Origin: Streptacidiphilus melanogenes
GTDB lineage: Bacteria > Actinomycetota > Actinomycetes > Streptomycetales > Streptomycetaceae
Reading direction: 5' to 3'
Assembly: GCF_000787835.1 (NCBI RefSeq)
Contig: NZ_BBPP01000004.1
Span: 127,526-191,525 of the forward strand
DNA: 64,000 bases
The notes under the pieces were generated by a model. It saw nothing but the letters and a program-made list of their open reading frames with translations, was not told the DNA's origin and searched no databases. Shown in pieces: positions 8,085 through 16,426 of this stretch (its first letter is position 1; the number at the start of each line of letters is the position of its first letter). The position numbers and the translations under genes were made by a program.

Positions 8085-8855
8085 ATGAGCGAGTTCCGCG
8101 GAAGCGAGTTCGGGGGTCTGCGGGCCCTGGTCACCGGAGGGGCGTCCGGGATCGGGCTGGCGACGGCGCGGCTGCTGGCCGGGCGTGGGGCCGAGGTGGC
8201 CGTGCTGGACCTCGCCGTCGACAGGGTGCAGAAGCCTCTGCACGGGTTCACCGCGGACCTGCGGGACGACGCGTCCGTGCGGGCGGCGGTCGACGCGGCC
8301 GTGGCCGCGCTCGGGGGGCTGGACATCCTGGTCAACAACGCGGGCGTCGGCGCGGCCGGGACCGTGGAGGACAACGACGACGCGCAGTGGCAGCAGGTGC
8401 TCGACGTGAACGTCGTCGGCCTGGCCCGGGTCACCCGCGCCGTGCTGCCGCACCTGCGGCGCTCCGCACACGCCTCCGTGGTCAACACCTGCTCGGCCGC
8501 CGCCACCGTCGGGCTGCCGCAGCGCGCGCTCTACAGCGCCAGCAAGGGCGCGGTCCTGTCGCTGACCCTGGCCATGGCCGCGGACCACGTCCGCGAGGGG
8601 ATCCGGGTGAACTGCGTCAACCCCGGCACCGTCGACACCCCGTGGATCGGTCGGCTGCTCGACGCCGCCGATGATCCGGACGCCGAGCGCGCCGCGCTCC
8701 AGGCCCGGCAGCCGCACGGACGGCTGGTCGGCGCGGACGAGGTGGCCGTCGCCGTCGCCTACCTCGCCTCGCCCGCCTCGGGGTCGACCACCGGCACCGT
8801 CCTGGCCGTCGACGGCGGTATGGCCGCTCTGCGGCTGAGGCCGCTCGGGAGCTGA
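8085..8855 (+). CDS. short-chain dehydrogenase/reductase
   Basis: A 256-residue classical SDR. The cofactor loop TGGASGIG is at about residues 15-22, followed by NNAG, catalytic Ser in NTCSAAA, and YSASK supplying Tyr and Lys. The end (VLAVDGGM) is the usual family C-terminus. Asp at the end of the second strand (VLDLA) favours NAD(H). The substrate is unknown. The start is supported by CAGGAG at 8072-8077. It lies 246 bp upstream of the dioxygenase/HD-oxygenase pair on the same strand, so a shared catabolic role is possible but unproven. Confidence 0.88.
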   Translation: MSEFRGSEFGGLRALVTGGASGIGLATARLLAGRGAEVAVLDLAVDRVQKPLHGFTADLRDDASVRAAVDAAVAALGGLDILVNNAGVGAAGTVEDNDDAQWQQVLDVNVVGLARVTRAVLPHLRRSAHASVVNTCSAAATVGLPQRALYSASKGAVLSLTLAMAADHVREGIRVNCVNPGTVDTPWIGRLLDAADDPDAERAALQARQPHGRLVGADEVAVAVAYLASPASGSTTGTVLAVDGGMAALRLRPLGS

Positions 8856-9037
8856 GGCGAGGCAACGGCCGCGCACCCGGGGGATCGGAGGCAGCCTGGT
8901 GCGGGCCGCCGCCCCGGGTGTGCGCCGAGGGCCGCCTGCCCCTGAACGCCGCAGTGTCGACCGGACCTTGATGCTTTGCATCCGGTTCGGCCTGCGTTCA
9001 CCCGGCCGTTCCTTGCGCTGGAGGACGGGGCCGGGCG

Positions 9038-9057
9038 AAAGTTGGCTATACAACTTT
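9038..9057. promoter_or_regulatory. palindromic operator upstream of the TmpA-like gene
   Basis: AAAGTTG (9038-9044) and CAACTTT (9051-9057) form a perfect 7-bp inverted repeat around GCTATA. The embedded TATACA (9047-9052) could serve as a -10 element. The form is typical of sites bound by dimeric GntR or TetR regulators. It lies 45 bp upstream of the proposed start of the dioxygenase. Confidence 0.55.
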
Positions 9058-9101
9058 TGAGCCTGACGGATCCGACCCGGTCCGACCCGAATCGAGGACC
9101 C

Positions 9102-10184
9102 ATGCTGCCGACCGACGTCCCCGCCCTGTGGCTGCGGGACAACTGCACCTGCGCGGACTGCCGCGACCCGCTGACCGGCCAGAAGCTCTACCAGATCACC
9201 GATCTGCCCGAGCAGCTCGCGGTCGGGACCGCTCGTCCGCTCGAAGGCGGGGCGAGCGCGAACGGGTGGGAGGTGGTCTGGGCCCCCGACGGTCACGTCT
9301 CCCGCTACACGGCCCAGTGGCTCGAGCGTGCCGCTGATCCCGACCCGCGCACGGAGGACGCCAAGGACCTGTGGGGGAGTGCGGCCTCGCTGGCCGACGG
9401 CCTCCCCGAGACGACCTGGTCCGCCTACCTCGCGGACGACGCCGAGCGCCTGCGCATGCTGGAGGCCGTCGCGCGGCTCGGCTTCTGCCTGCTGCGCGGC
9501 GTCCCCGTCCGTGACGGCCAGTCGCAGCAGGTGGCCCGCACCTTCGGGTTCGTCCGCGAGACCAACTACGGCACGCAGTTCGAGGTGCGTGTCGAGGAGC
9601 GGCCGAACAACCTCGCCTTCACCAACGTCGCGATCACCCCGCACACCGACAACCCCTACCGGGACCCGGTGCCGACGCTCCAACTGCTGCACTGCCTGGT
9701 CAACGACGCCGAGGGCGGCGACTCCGGGCTGGTCGACGGCTTCGCCGCGGCGGCGGCGCTGCGTGAGTCGGACGTCGAGGCGTTCGCGGCGCTGACGGGC
9801 ACGCAGGTGCCGTTCGCCTTCCGTGACGACGTCACCGAGCTCAGCGCCCACAGCCCGCTGATCGCCACCGACCCGGCGGGCCGCATCCGGGAGGTGCGGT
9901 TCAACAACCGCTCACTCGGCACGCTCCGCCTCCCGGCGGCGCAGACGGAGGCCTTCTACGCCGGCTACCGCGCCTTCGCACGCCTGCTGCTGGACCCGGA
10001 GCGCCAGCTCACCTTCAAGCTCGGGCCCGGCGACTGCCTCGTCTTCGACAACACCCGCCTGCTGCACGCCCGCACAGCCTTCGCCCGCGGCGGCGCCCGC
10101 CACCTCCAGGGCTGCTACGCGGACCTCGACGGCCTGCTCAGCACCGTCGCCGTGCTGCGCCGCAAGGAGGCGCAGCCATGCTGA
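9102..10184 (+). CDS. Fe(II)/2-oxoglutarate dioxygenase, TmpA/gamma-butyrobetaine hydroxylase type
   Basis: A 360-residue non-heme iron oxygenase. The N-terminus (residues about 8-30, LWLRDNCTCADCRDPLTGQK) is the zinc-binding module of gamma-butyrobetaine hydroxylases. The TauD-like core has the iron ligands H181-x-D183 (ITPHTDNPYRDP) and H322 (RLLHARTAF). The partner gene overlaps its 3' end by 7 bp and encodes a PhnZ/TmpB-like HD oxygenase. That coupling is the hallmark of the TmpA/TmpB pathway, in which TmpA hydroxylates 2-trimethylaminoethylphosphonate. On sequence alone it could be called a carnitine-biosynthesis BBOX; the neighbour makes phosphonate catabolism more likely. The N-terminus is short for the family, so the true start could be upstream. 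Confidence 0.8.
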   Translation: MLPTDVPALWLRDNCTCADCRDPLTGQKLYQITDLPEQLAVGTARPLEGGASANGWEVVWAPDGHVSRYTAQWLERAADPDPRTEDAKDLWGSAASLADGLPETTWSAYLADDAERLRMLEAVARLGFCLLRGVPVRDGQSQQVARTFGFVRETNYGTQFEVRVEERPNNLAFTNVAITPHTDNPYRDPVPTLQLLHCLVNDAEGGDSGLVDGFAAAAALRESDVEAFAALTGTQVPFAFRDDVTELSAHSPLIATDPAGRIREVRFNNRSLGTLRLPAAQTEAFYAGYRAFARLLLDPERQLTFKLGPGDCLVFDNTRLLHARTAFARGGARHLQGCYADLDGLLSTVAVLRRKEAQPC

Positions 10185-10801
10185 CGCCGCACCAGATCGT
10201 GGACACCCTGGCCGCACTCTTCGCCGGGGAGGGCGCGGACGACTACCTCGGCGAGGACGTGACCCAGGCGGAGCACATGCTCCAGGCTGCCGCCCTCGCC
10301 TCCGCCGAGGGAGCGCCGCCGGCACTGGTCGCCGCCGCGCTGCTCCACGACGTCGGGCACTTCCGCGGGGCGGTCCACGGCCGCGAACTCATGTCCGGCG
10401 CCCGCGACAACCGCCACAGCCGCCAGGGCGCCGACTGGCTCTCCCCGTGGTTCGGCGCGGCCGTCACCGAGCCGATCCGGCTCCATGTCGCCGCGAAGCG
10501 CTACCTGTGCGCTGTGGAGCCGGACTACTTCGCCCGCCTCTCACCGGCCTCGGTCCACACCCTCTCGGTCCACGGCGGCCCGATGAGCCCGGCCGAGGCG
10601 ACCGCGTTCGACGCCGAGCCCTTCGCCAAGGACGCGGTCCGGCTGCGGCGCTGGGACGACGCAGCGAAGGACGCGTCCGTGGCGGTGCCGGACTTCGACC
10701 ACTACCGGGAGCTGCTGACGTCACTGGCCGTACTCAGCTCGGCGGACCCAGCGGACCCAGCGGTCTCACCGGGCTCACCTGCGGACGGCGGGAACGCGTA
10801 G
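10178..10801 (+). CDS. HD-domain mixed-valent diiron oxygenase, TmpB/PhnZ-like
   Basis: A 207-residue HD protein whose metal ligands fall almost exactly at the PhnZ positions as I remember them: H33, H57-D58, H80, H103 and D160 or D161 (RRWDDAAK). Tyr23 and Glu26 match the Y24/E27 pair that closes the PhnZ active site. RLHVAAKRYLCAV and SVHGGPMSPAEATAF are characteristic of the subfamily. PhnZ and TmpB cleave the C-P bond of the alpha-hydroxylated phosphonate made by the partner dioxygenase, releasing phosphate. The gene overlaps the dioxygenase by 7 bp. The Ala/Pro-rich tail after residue 185 is not conserved. Confidence 0.82.
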   Translation: MLTPHQIVDTLAALFAGEGADDYLGEDVTQAEHMLQAAALASAEGAPPALVAAALLHDVGHFRGAVHGRELMSGARDNRHSRQGADWLSPWFGAAVTEPIRLHVAAKRYLCAVEPDYFARLSPASVHTLSVHGGPMSPAEATAFDAEPFAKDAVRLRRWDDAAKDASVAVPDFDHYRELLTSLAVLSSADPADPAVSPGSPADGGNA

Positions 10802-10822
10802 CGGCCGTCCGCCGACCCGGGG

Positions 10823-11368
10823 TCAGCCGCCGTCCGTGTCCGGGTCGGCGACCGTGCCCGCGTCGCCGGTCGGGGCGTCGCTGCCGGCGTGCCAGCCCAG
10901 CGCGAAGGCCCAGCGGCCGGTGGTGTGGCTGATCACCCGGGCGTGCACGTCGTCATGGGCTTCGAGGTAGCTGTCCTCGTTGAACTCGCCCGTAGGGTCG
11001 CCGCACTGGACGTCGTAACGGGTGAGGCCGTCGATCTCCACGGTGACGCTGCCGGTCCCGGTGCATCGCGCGAACATGCCGAGCGTGCCGGCGGCGATGT
11101 GGGGGATCTCGGGAAACCCGAGGGAGCCGGACATGTTGCCGACCTGCTGGTAGATGGTGGTGAACCCCTCGGCCCGAAGGTTCTCCGGGGTGGCGGACAC
11201 CGGGGCGGGCGTGGCCGTGGCGGACGCGGTGGCGGCGACGGCCGCCCGGTGCGTCGCCGGTGCGGCCGCGCCGCCCGTCCCGGAGCAGCCCGAGGCCAGG
11301 GCTGCCACGGTGACGGCGAGCGCGGCTCCCACCGGCGATGACAAGCGGGTGCGGTGCGGCCTGGTCAT
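10823..11368 (-). CDS. secreted lipoprotein of unknown function
   Basis: A 181-residue predicted lipoprotein. The N-terminal signal ends in the lipobox LASGC, after which a Gly/Ala/Thr-rich linker of about 35 residues leads to a small domain with two Cys (MFARCTGTG and YDVQCGDPT) that may form a disulfide. It ends in an Asp/Gly-rich tail. The start at MTRPHRT is the first that leaves a normal signal peptide. Nothing in the neighbourhood suggests a function. Confidence 0.7.
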   Translation of the reverse strand: MTRPHRTRLSSPVGAALAVTVAALASGCSGTGGAAAPATHRAAVAATASATATPAPVSATPENLRAEGFTTIYQQVGNMSGSLGFPEIPHIAAGTLGMFARCTGTGSVTVEIDGLTRYDVQCGDPTGEFNEDSYLEAHDDVHARVISHTTGRWAFALGWHAGSDAPTGDAGTVADPDTDGG

Positions 11369-11476
11369 GTCGCTCGTGCGGTCCAATCGAGTGGGCGGGT
11401 CGGTCGCCGGAGCCTACCGTGTACGTCCTTCGGCGAGGCGCCGGGACCGGCCCGCCCGGCGCGCTAGCGTGGGCGG

Positions 11477-11821
11477 ATGGCGATCGACCTGTTCGCGGGG
11501 ATCTACGTCCGGGACCACGACGAGGCCGTGGCCTGGTACTCGCGTGTGCTCGGGGCCGAGCCCGCCTTCCACCCCAACGAGACCGAGGCGGTCTGGGAGC
11601 TCGCCGAGCACCGCTACCTCTACATCCGCCGCAACCCGGAGCACGCCGGCCACGCCGTGCAGACGGTCCTCGTCGACGACCTGGACGCGCGCGTCGAGGC
11701 GATCGCCCGCCGCGGCGTCGAGCCGGCGTTCCGGGAGCAGTACCCAGGCGGCGCGCGCAAGGTCGTCTACCGCGACGCCGACGGCAACGAGCTCGGTTTC
11801 GGCGGCGTGCCGCAGGACTGA
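11477..11821 (+). CDS. VOC-family (glyoxalase-like) protein
   Basis: A 114-residue single VOC module: LFAGIYVRDHDEAVAWYSRV, then RYLYIRRNPEHAGHA and a C-terminal YRDADGNELGF containing the usual Glu metal ligand. Function unknown. TAGCGT at 11465-11470 ends 6 bases before the ATG, which suggests leaderless transcription. Confidence 0.82.
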   Translation: MAIDLFAGIYVRDHDEAVAWYSRVLGAEPAFHPNETEAVWELAEHRYLYIRRNPEHAGHAVQTVLVDDLDARVEAIARRGVEPAFREQYPGGARKVVYRDADGNELGFGGVPQD

Positions 11822-11861
11822 GACGGCGTAGGCGCCTGGGAGCGGCCCCGGGTGTGTGTGG

Positions 11862-13193
11862 CTACTGGAAGGCGGCCAGGCCGTTGGGCGTGCCCAGGCC
11901 GGTCGGGCCGTCCCAGCCGGGGCCGGAGATGCAGAGCACGGTGCAGCCGCTGTTCGGCGCGGCGTTCTGACCGGCCGTGATGTCGTTGAACGCCGAGGAC
12001 GGTGCGGCGTAGAGGGAGTCGGGGCCTTCGACTTCCGCCACGTGGCCGCCGCGGGCGTACAGGCCGGCGACGTACGGGCTGGACTCGCTGGTCCCGCCCA
12101 CCGCAAGCCAGCCCAGCTGGGATCCGCTGAAGGGGGTGTAGTCGTCGTAGACGGCCGCGCCGGTGGTCGGGTCGGCGTCGGCGGAGATGTCCGATCCACC
12201 GCGGTGGCCTGCGCAGTCGGCCGAGATGGCGGTGGGCTGGCCGAGCGCCGGCGGCAGTTCGGCGGCGCAGCCGCTGCCGGAGCCGTCCCAGGCCACCTCG
12301 CTGTAGCCGCTCGGGTCGGCGCCGGGCGTGCGGTAGAGCGCCGTGCCGCCGACGGAGGTCACGGTCGGCAGGTTCTGCGGCCACCCGGAGGGCGTGCCCT
12401 CGAAGCCGCCGTCGCCCGAGGAGGCGGTGATGGCCATGCCGGGGTGGTAGAAGTCGCGGGCTGCCTGTCCGAGGTCGAGGGTCGCGTCCGGGTCGAACTG
12501 GTAGCTGACGCTGGCCGCCGAGGCCCCCAGCGAGGCCGCGGTGTTCATCGCGACGCCGAAGTCCTCGGCCGCCTTGTCCTCACTGGTGGTGAGGTCCCGG
12601 TTGACGGTGATCTCCAGGATGTGGCAGGTCGGACAGGCAGCGGAGGCCATGTCGACGTCCAGCGCGGTCTCCAGGCCCACCTGCTCGTCAAAGTCCTTCT
12701 CGTTGGCGGTCTTCCCCGGGGCCAGCGGCGCGCCGCCGTGCTCCCCGACCTGCTTGAAGCAGCCGTCGGCCGCGGTGCACGCCGGTAACCCGTACTGCGC
12801 GCGGTAGGTGTTGAGGTCGGTCTCGAGGGTCGGGAAGGCGCCCTCGTCGAGGATCGCGATGGTGTTGGTCGAACCCACGGTCGCGGCCGGCAGGTGGTAC
12901 GCGGCGGCGAAGTCCGCCGGACCGTAGCCGGCGGGGCTGCCGGTCACGAGCGCCTTGCTCGAGCCGGGGGCGGTGGTGACGACCTCCGCCATGCACCGGT
13001 CACGGGCGATCCCGGCGCAGACCCGGGTGGTGCCGCGGTTCGCGAGTTGGGGGCTGGGCAGGGTCGCGACCGAACCGATCCTCGGGCTCGGGGTGGTCTG
13101 CGCCTGCGCCACGCCCCCCGGCAGGACGAGCGGGCCGACAGCCACCGCTCCGGCCGCCAGTGTCGCCATGCCGGCCTTACGGAGGTTCATCAC
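11862..13193 (-). CDS. secreted S53 (sedolisin-type) peptidase
   Basis: A 443-residue exported serine-carboxyl peptidase. The signal peptide occupies residues 1 to about 32 (ends GGVAQAQ). Catalytic residues are visible: E175 and D179 in LETALDVD, the oxyanion Asp D261 in ASSGDGG, and the nucleophile S369 in GGTSESSPYVAG. Most sedolisins carry a propeptide of 150 or more residues, but here only about 70 residues separate the signal from the catalytic domain, so the activation domain is missing or reduced. It is divergent from a gene for an I36-type peptidase inhibitor, 336 bp away. Confidence 0.87.
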   Translation of the reverse strand: MMNLRKAGMATLAAGAVAVGPLVLPGGVAQAQTTPSPRIGSVATLPSPQLANRGTTRVCAGIARDRCMAEVVTTAPGSSKALVTGSPAGYGPADFAAAYHLPAATVGSTNTIAILDEGAFPTLETDLNTYRAQYGLPACTAADGCFKQVGEHGGAPLAPGKTANEKDFDEQVGLETALDVDMASAACPTCHILEITVNRDLTTSEDKAAEDFGVAMNTAASLGASAASVSYQFDPDATLDLGQAARDFYHPGMAITASSGDGGFEGTPSGWPQNLPTVTSVGGTALYRTPGADPSGYSEVAWDGSGSGCAAELPPALGQPTAISADCAGHRGGSDISADADPTTGAAVYDDYTPFSGSQLGWLAVGGTSESSPYVAGLYARGGHVAEVEGPDSLYAAPSSAFNDITAGQNAAPNSGCTVLCISGPGWDGPTGLGTPNGLAAFQ

Positions 13194-13529
13194 AGCGGTT
13201 TCCTCTCAGTGAGCGCCCGCCGCCGGACCGTAGGGGCGGCGCACGACGGGATGACGATTCGTCACTGCTTGTTGTGTCCATGACTAGGACATGGGTGCAA
13301 CCGTCACACCAGGGACCGGCTACGTCAAGAGAGGTGCTGCAGTGAGCGTCCCAGGCAGGGATCGGGGCGTCCCAATCGGCAGGTCAGCGCCGTGGGAAGC
13401 CCCGAACGTCCCGGCGTGGCCGGGGACTGTCGACCAACTCGACTGCAGCGGACAAGAGTTGTCGCTGTCGAGCCCGGCAGCCAGCCGGTCGGCTCGGATT
13501 TCGTTCATGCGATCCATGGGAGACGAATC
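13194..13529. other. divergent intergenic region, S53 peptidase / I36 inhibitor
   Basis: 336 bp with no supported gene. CCATG and CATGG flank ACTAGGA at about 13277-13293, forming a short palindrome that could be a regulator site. The promoters of both secreted proteins must lie here. Confidence 0.35.
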
Positions 13530-13913
13530 GTGTTCAAGCGAGGAATGGCCGCTCTGGCCCTCGCCGCGGGTGCGGCGCTCGGGGGCCTCGTGGCCGCCCC
13601 GGCGGCGAACGCGGCCCCGGCGGGCTGCAACTCCGGTGCGCTGTGTGCGTACTGGCTGACGAACTACACGTCCGCCTCGGGTCACGGCGTGCAGCAGGTC
13701 TACCAGAACAACGACGACCTGACGATGTACGCCAACTTCTACAACTCGGCCGGCGGCTCGCTGTTCAACAACGGCAACAGCTGCAACGTCGACGTCTACC
13801 CCGGTACCTACCACGGCGGCGGGGTCATGCACCTGGACCGCGGCACCGGCTGGACCGACGTCTCGGCGGGCAACCTGCCGCACATCGAGTCCAACTACTG
13901 GTGCACGTACTGA
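13530..13913 (+). CDS. secreted I36-type peptidase inhibitor
   Basis: A 127-residue exported protein with a signal peptide ending NAAPA (residues 1 to about 28). The mature part has four Cys (CNSGALCAYW, SCNVDV and YWCTY) and the beta-rich crystallin-like pattern of the SMI/I36 metalloprotease inhibitor family. The GTG start at 13530 is fixed by GGGAGA just upstream and by the signal peptide. The 3' neighbour (a lipoprotein gene) follows after 13 bp, so they may form an operon. The divergent S53 protease next door suggests a protease/inhibitor pairing, though I36 inhibitors usually target metalloproteases. Confidence 0.78.
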   Translation: MFKRGMAALALAAGAALGGLVAAPAANAAPAGCNSGALCAYWLTNYTSASGHGVQQVYQNNDDLTMYANFYNSAGGSLFNNGNSCNVDVYPGTYHGGGVMHLDRGTGWTDVSAGNLPHIESNYWCTY

Positions 13914-13926
13914 CGCTGACGTATCG

Positions 13927-14844
13927 ATGAAGTCCAGGATCCGCCTCGTGCTCGCCGCGTTGCTCCTGGGTCTGGGTGCTGCCGGATGCGACGCGTCCGG
14001 CAGCACCACCCAGTCCGCCGCCCCGCAAGCGCAGCCCCGCCCTTTCCACGGCGTCACCTACTACGACCCCCGGCAACGGCTCCTCCTGCACACCATGGAG
14101 GAGACCAGCATCGCGTCCTGCATGCGGGCGCGTGGATTCGTCTACCGGCCACAGCCACTGTCCGACTCGGACCACACGGCCGACGCCAACCCGTACGGCC
14201 TGCTCACCCTGCAACAGGCCCGGAACGACGGATTCGGGATCACCAGCTCGGCCCTCGACGCGCGACCGTTCGTCGACGCGAACGCCGCGGAGGACGGCAG
14301 CGCCGCATGGAAGGCGGCGCTGGACGGCACCACCGCACACCGCGTCTACCTGACGATGCCCGGCCACCGGCAGTTCTTCTACAACGCGGACGCCTGCGCG
14401 ACCCGGGCGGTGGTCGAACTCTACGGCGCGCAGTACTACCGCCTCTTCAACACCCTGCAGATCCTGAGCAACCAGGTCGTCACGACCGTCCAGGCCGATC
14501 CGCGCTTTCTCGCCGCGCAGCGGCGCTGGCAGGCCTGCATGTCCGCGGCGGGTCAGCCGGCCGGCAGCCTGAGCGACCCGCTGAGCTCGGTCAGCGCGCG
14601 GCTCAGGCCGGCCCTCGCCTCGCACGACCCCGCCCGGATCCACACCATGGTCGGCTTCGAACTGAACCTGGCGGAGGCGGACGCCGAATGCCAGGCGACG
14701 GCCGGACTGGCCGACAGCGTGGCCGCGTCGCAGCAGGACGCGGAGCGGGCGGCGATCACCTCGCACGCCGGGGACCTCGCCGAGCTCCAGGCCCTGCAGC
14801 GCCGGGCCCTGGCGACCGGCACACCGGCCGGCGGCGGACGGTGA
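13927..14844 (+). CDS. secreted lipoprotein, 305 aa, unknown function
   Basis: The N-terminus is a lipoprotein signal with lipobox GAAGC at about residue 21. The mature protein is mostly helical, with scattered Cys (SCMRARGFVY, DACATRA, WQACMSAAG and DAECQATAG) and several Tyr/Arg-rich segments. I do not recognise the family; similar proteins in streptomycetes are annotated as putative secreted or lipoprotein. It lies 13 bp after the I36-type inhibitor gene, suggesting co-transcription. Confidence 0.7.
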   Translation: MKSRIRLVLAALLLGLGAAGCDASGSTTQSAAPQAQPRPFHGVTYYDPRQRLLLHTMEETSIASCMRARGFVYRPQPLSDSDHTADANPYGLLTLQQARNDGFGITSSALDARPFVDANAAEDGSAAWKAALDGTTAHRVYLTMPGHRQFFYNADACATRAVVELYGAQYYRLFNTLQILSNQVVTTVQADPRFLAAQRRWQACMSAAGQPAGSLSDPLSSVSARLRPALASHDPARIHTMVGFELNLAEADAECQATAGLADSVAASQQDAERAAITSHAGDLAELQALQRRALATGTPAGGGR

Positions 14845-14859
14845 CCGCCGCCCGGCAGA

Positions 14860-15351
14860 TCAGTCGGGCTCGCCGGCTTCACGCGACAGGCAGAGCCGAC
14901 CGCGCCAGCCGCGGTCGGCCGACTGCTCGTACCGCCACTCGATGACGATGCAGGGGCCCCGGCCGGGGCCGCCCAGCACGCCGGTCACACCGTCGAGCAG
15001 CCCGCGCACGGGCCGGACGATCACCCGCAGCAGCCCGGTCGTCCCGGCCTCCCCGGCCGGCTGCGCCGTCGCGACCGCCCCGGCCGCGCCGGTGGTGTCA
15101 CGACTGGCGAGATCCCAAAGATCCAGGAGCAGTTCGGCGTCCCCGCCGGTCGCCCGCGCGAGGCTCTCCACCGCGGAGCGCGGTGGCAGCCGCTTGCCGT
15201 TGAGCCAGCGCTCCCACGACGACTTCGCGTAGTGCGTCCGCTGACTGATCCGGGCGTAACTCAGCCCGGAGGCGCGCTTGAGCAACTGTAATTCGCGTGC
15301 GAGCTGTAATGCGGCAGCCTGCCCGGCCCGGTCCACGGACTGGATCTCCAT
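14860..15351 (-). CDS. XRE-type helix-turn-helix protein
   Basis: A 163-residue protein with an N-terminal XRE DNA-binding domain at residues about 15-75 (LKRASGLSYARISQRTHYAK is the helix-turn-helix). The short C-terminal region ends in IVIEWRYEQSADRGWRGRLC. Similar streptomycete proteins often have a longer extracytoplasmic or repeat region, which is absent here. Targets are unknown. Confidence 0.78.
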   Translation of the reverse strand: MEIQSVDRAGQAAALQLARELQLLKRASGLSYARISQRTHYAKSSWERWLNGKRLPPRSAVESLARATGGDAELLLDLWDLASRDTTGAAGAVATAQPAGEAGTTGLLRVIVRPVRGLLDGVTGVLGGPGRGPCIVIEWRYEQSADRGWRGRLCLSREAGEPD

Positions 15352-15484
15352 GTGGCTTTCCCCCTGAGCACGTCGGTGATGGCATCCTCTCTTCTCGATG
15401 CTCCGTGAACATCCTTTTGTTGCCGCCAGGCGGCGTTCATGAGAATTTCTCGCACCAGCAGGCCCGGTGACCTGCGCTTTGAGA

Positions 15485-15509
15485 CCGTCTCACCCATGGC
15501 GTGAGACGG
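15485..15509 (-). terminator. hairpin downstream of the GntR gene
   Basis: CCGTCTCAC (15485-15493) and GTGAGACGG (15501-15509) form a perfect 9-bp stem with a 7-base loop, 28 bases past the GntR stop codon. It could instead be an operator. Confidence 0.45.
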
Positions 15510-15536
15510 CGGGCGCCGACCTGGTCCCGAGGTCCG

Positions 15537-16292
15537 CTAGGGCTCGCTGCGGGTGCGGGCCAGGGCGGTGGCGGCGAGGGAGTTGTGGACGGTGAAGGCC
15601 ACCGTGCCCGCGCGGTAGCGGTCCTCGGACCACTCGACCGGGACGCCGGTCGGATCGCTGGTGCGGCGGCGCTCGCGGAGCAGGGGAGCCTCGGGGGCGC
15701 AGCCGAGAAGGCGGGCGTCGTCGGGGTCGGCGAGGGTGAGGTCGACGGTGTGGTCCGCGTCGGCCAGGACGACGCCCGCGGCCTCCAGCAGTTCCGTGAC
15801 CGAGACGGCGTCCGACGGCATCGCCTCCACCAGCGTGCCGACCGGCTCGGGGTAGACCGTGCGCTCGACCATGACCGGCTCCCCGCCGAGCGTGCGCAGG
15901 CGCAGCACCCACAGCACGCGGGCGCCCGCCGGAAGGCGCAACCGGTCCGCCTCGACGGGGTCCGCCTCGCGCCAGCGCAGGTCGAGGACCGAGCCGCCCG
16001 GATCCTCGCCCAGGGAACGCGCCCAGCGCGTGAAGCTGGACAGCTCCGCGAAGCTCTGCACACGCGGCTGTTCCAGCACCACACGCCGGGTGCCGCGCCG
16101 GGAGGTGACGACGCCCTCGGCGCGCAGCAGCGCCAGCGCCTGGCGGACCGTGCCGCGCGAGACGCTGTGGGAGGCCGCCAGGGCCTCCTCGCTCGGCAGG
16201 CGGCCGCCCTCGCCGTAGACGCCGCTCAGCACGTCCGCGCGCAGGGCCGCCGCCAACTCCCGGTACCGCGCTGTTCTCTGCGTGTTCGCCAC
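15537..16292 (-). CDS. GntR-family regulator, HutC/UTRA type
   Basis: A 251-residue transcription regulator. The winged helix is at residues about 8-75 (LPSEEALAASHSVSRGTVRQ), followed by a UTRA ligand-binding domain to the C-terminus (GEPVMVERTVYP and VEWSEDRYRAGTVAF). HutC-type regulators bind small effectors such as sugar phosphates or amino-acid derivatives. The gene starts at a GTG and is divergent from the cyclodipeptide synthase gene. With its start only 59-160 bp from that gene's possible starts, it is a good candidate to control the synthase/P450 pair. Confidence 0.88.
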   Translation of the reverse strand: MANTQRTARYRELAAALRADVLSGVYGEGGRLPSEEALAASHSVSRGTVRQALALLRAEGVVTSRRGTRRVVLEQPRVQSFAELSSFTRWARSLGEDPGGSVLDLRWREADPVEADRLRLPAGARVLWVLRLRTLGGEPVMVERTVYPEPVGTLVEAMPSDAVSVTELLEAAGVVLADADHTVDLTLADPDDARLLGCAPEAPLLRERRRTSDPTGVPVEWSEDRYRAGTVAFTVHNSLAATALARTRSEP

Positions 16293-16351
16293 GCGGACGA
16301 TGATCCCATGCCCGGCGGTTCGGGTGCGGATCTCAACTCACGGGACAGGCG

Positions 16352-16381
16352 TTGACAACGGAGCGTGTGGGAAGTTTGACT
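16352..16381 (+). promoter_or_regulatory. candidate promoter of the cyclodipeptide synthase operon
   Basis: A consensus -35 TTGACA (16352-16357) is followed after 18 bases by TTGACT (16376-16381), a weak -10. The TTG of this box is also the first possible start codon of the downstream frame, which argues that the true start is further on. Confidence 0.4.
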
Positions 16382-16426
16382 GCGCGTGTCGTCGCCACAC
16401 CAGGAGCACGAGGCTCCTCGGGACTA

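Noticed and set aside
8085..8855. SDR as a dedicated step of the phosphonate pathway.
   Set aside because: It is separated by 246 bp with its own context, and the known TmpA/TmpB route needs no dehydrogenase. Position alone is not enough.
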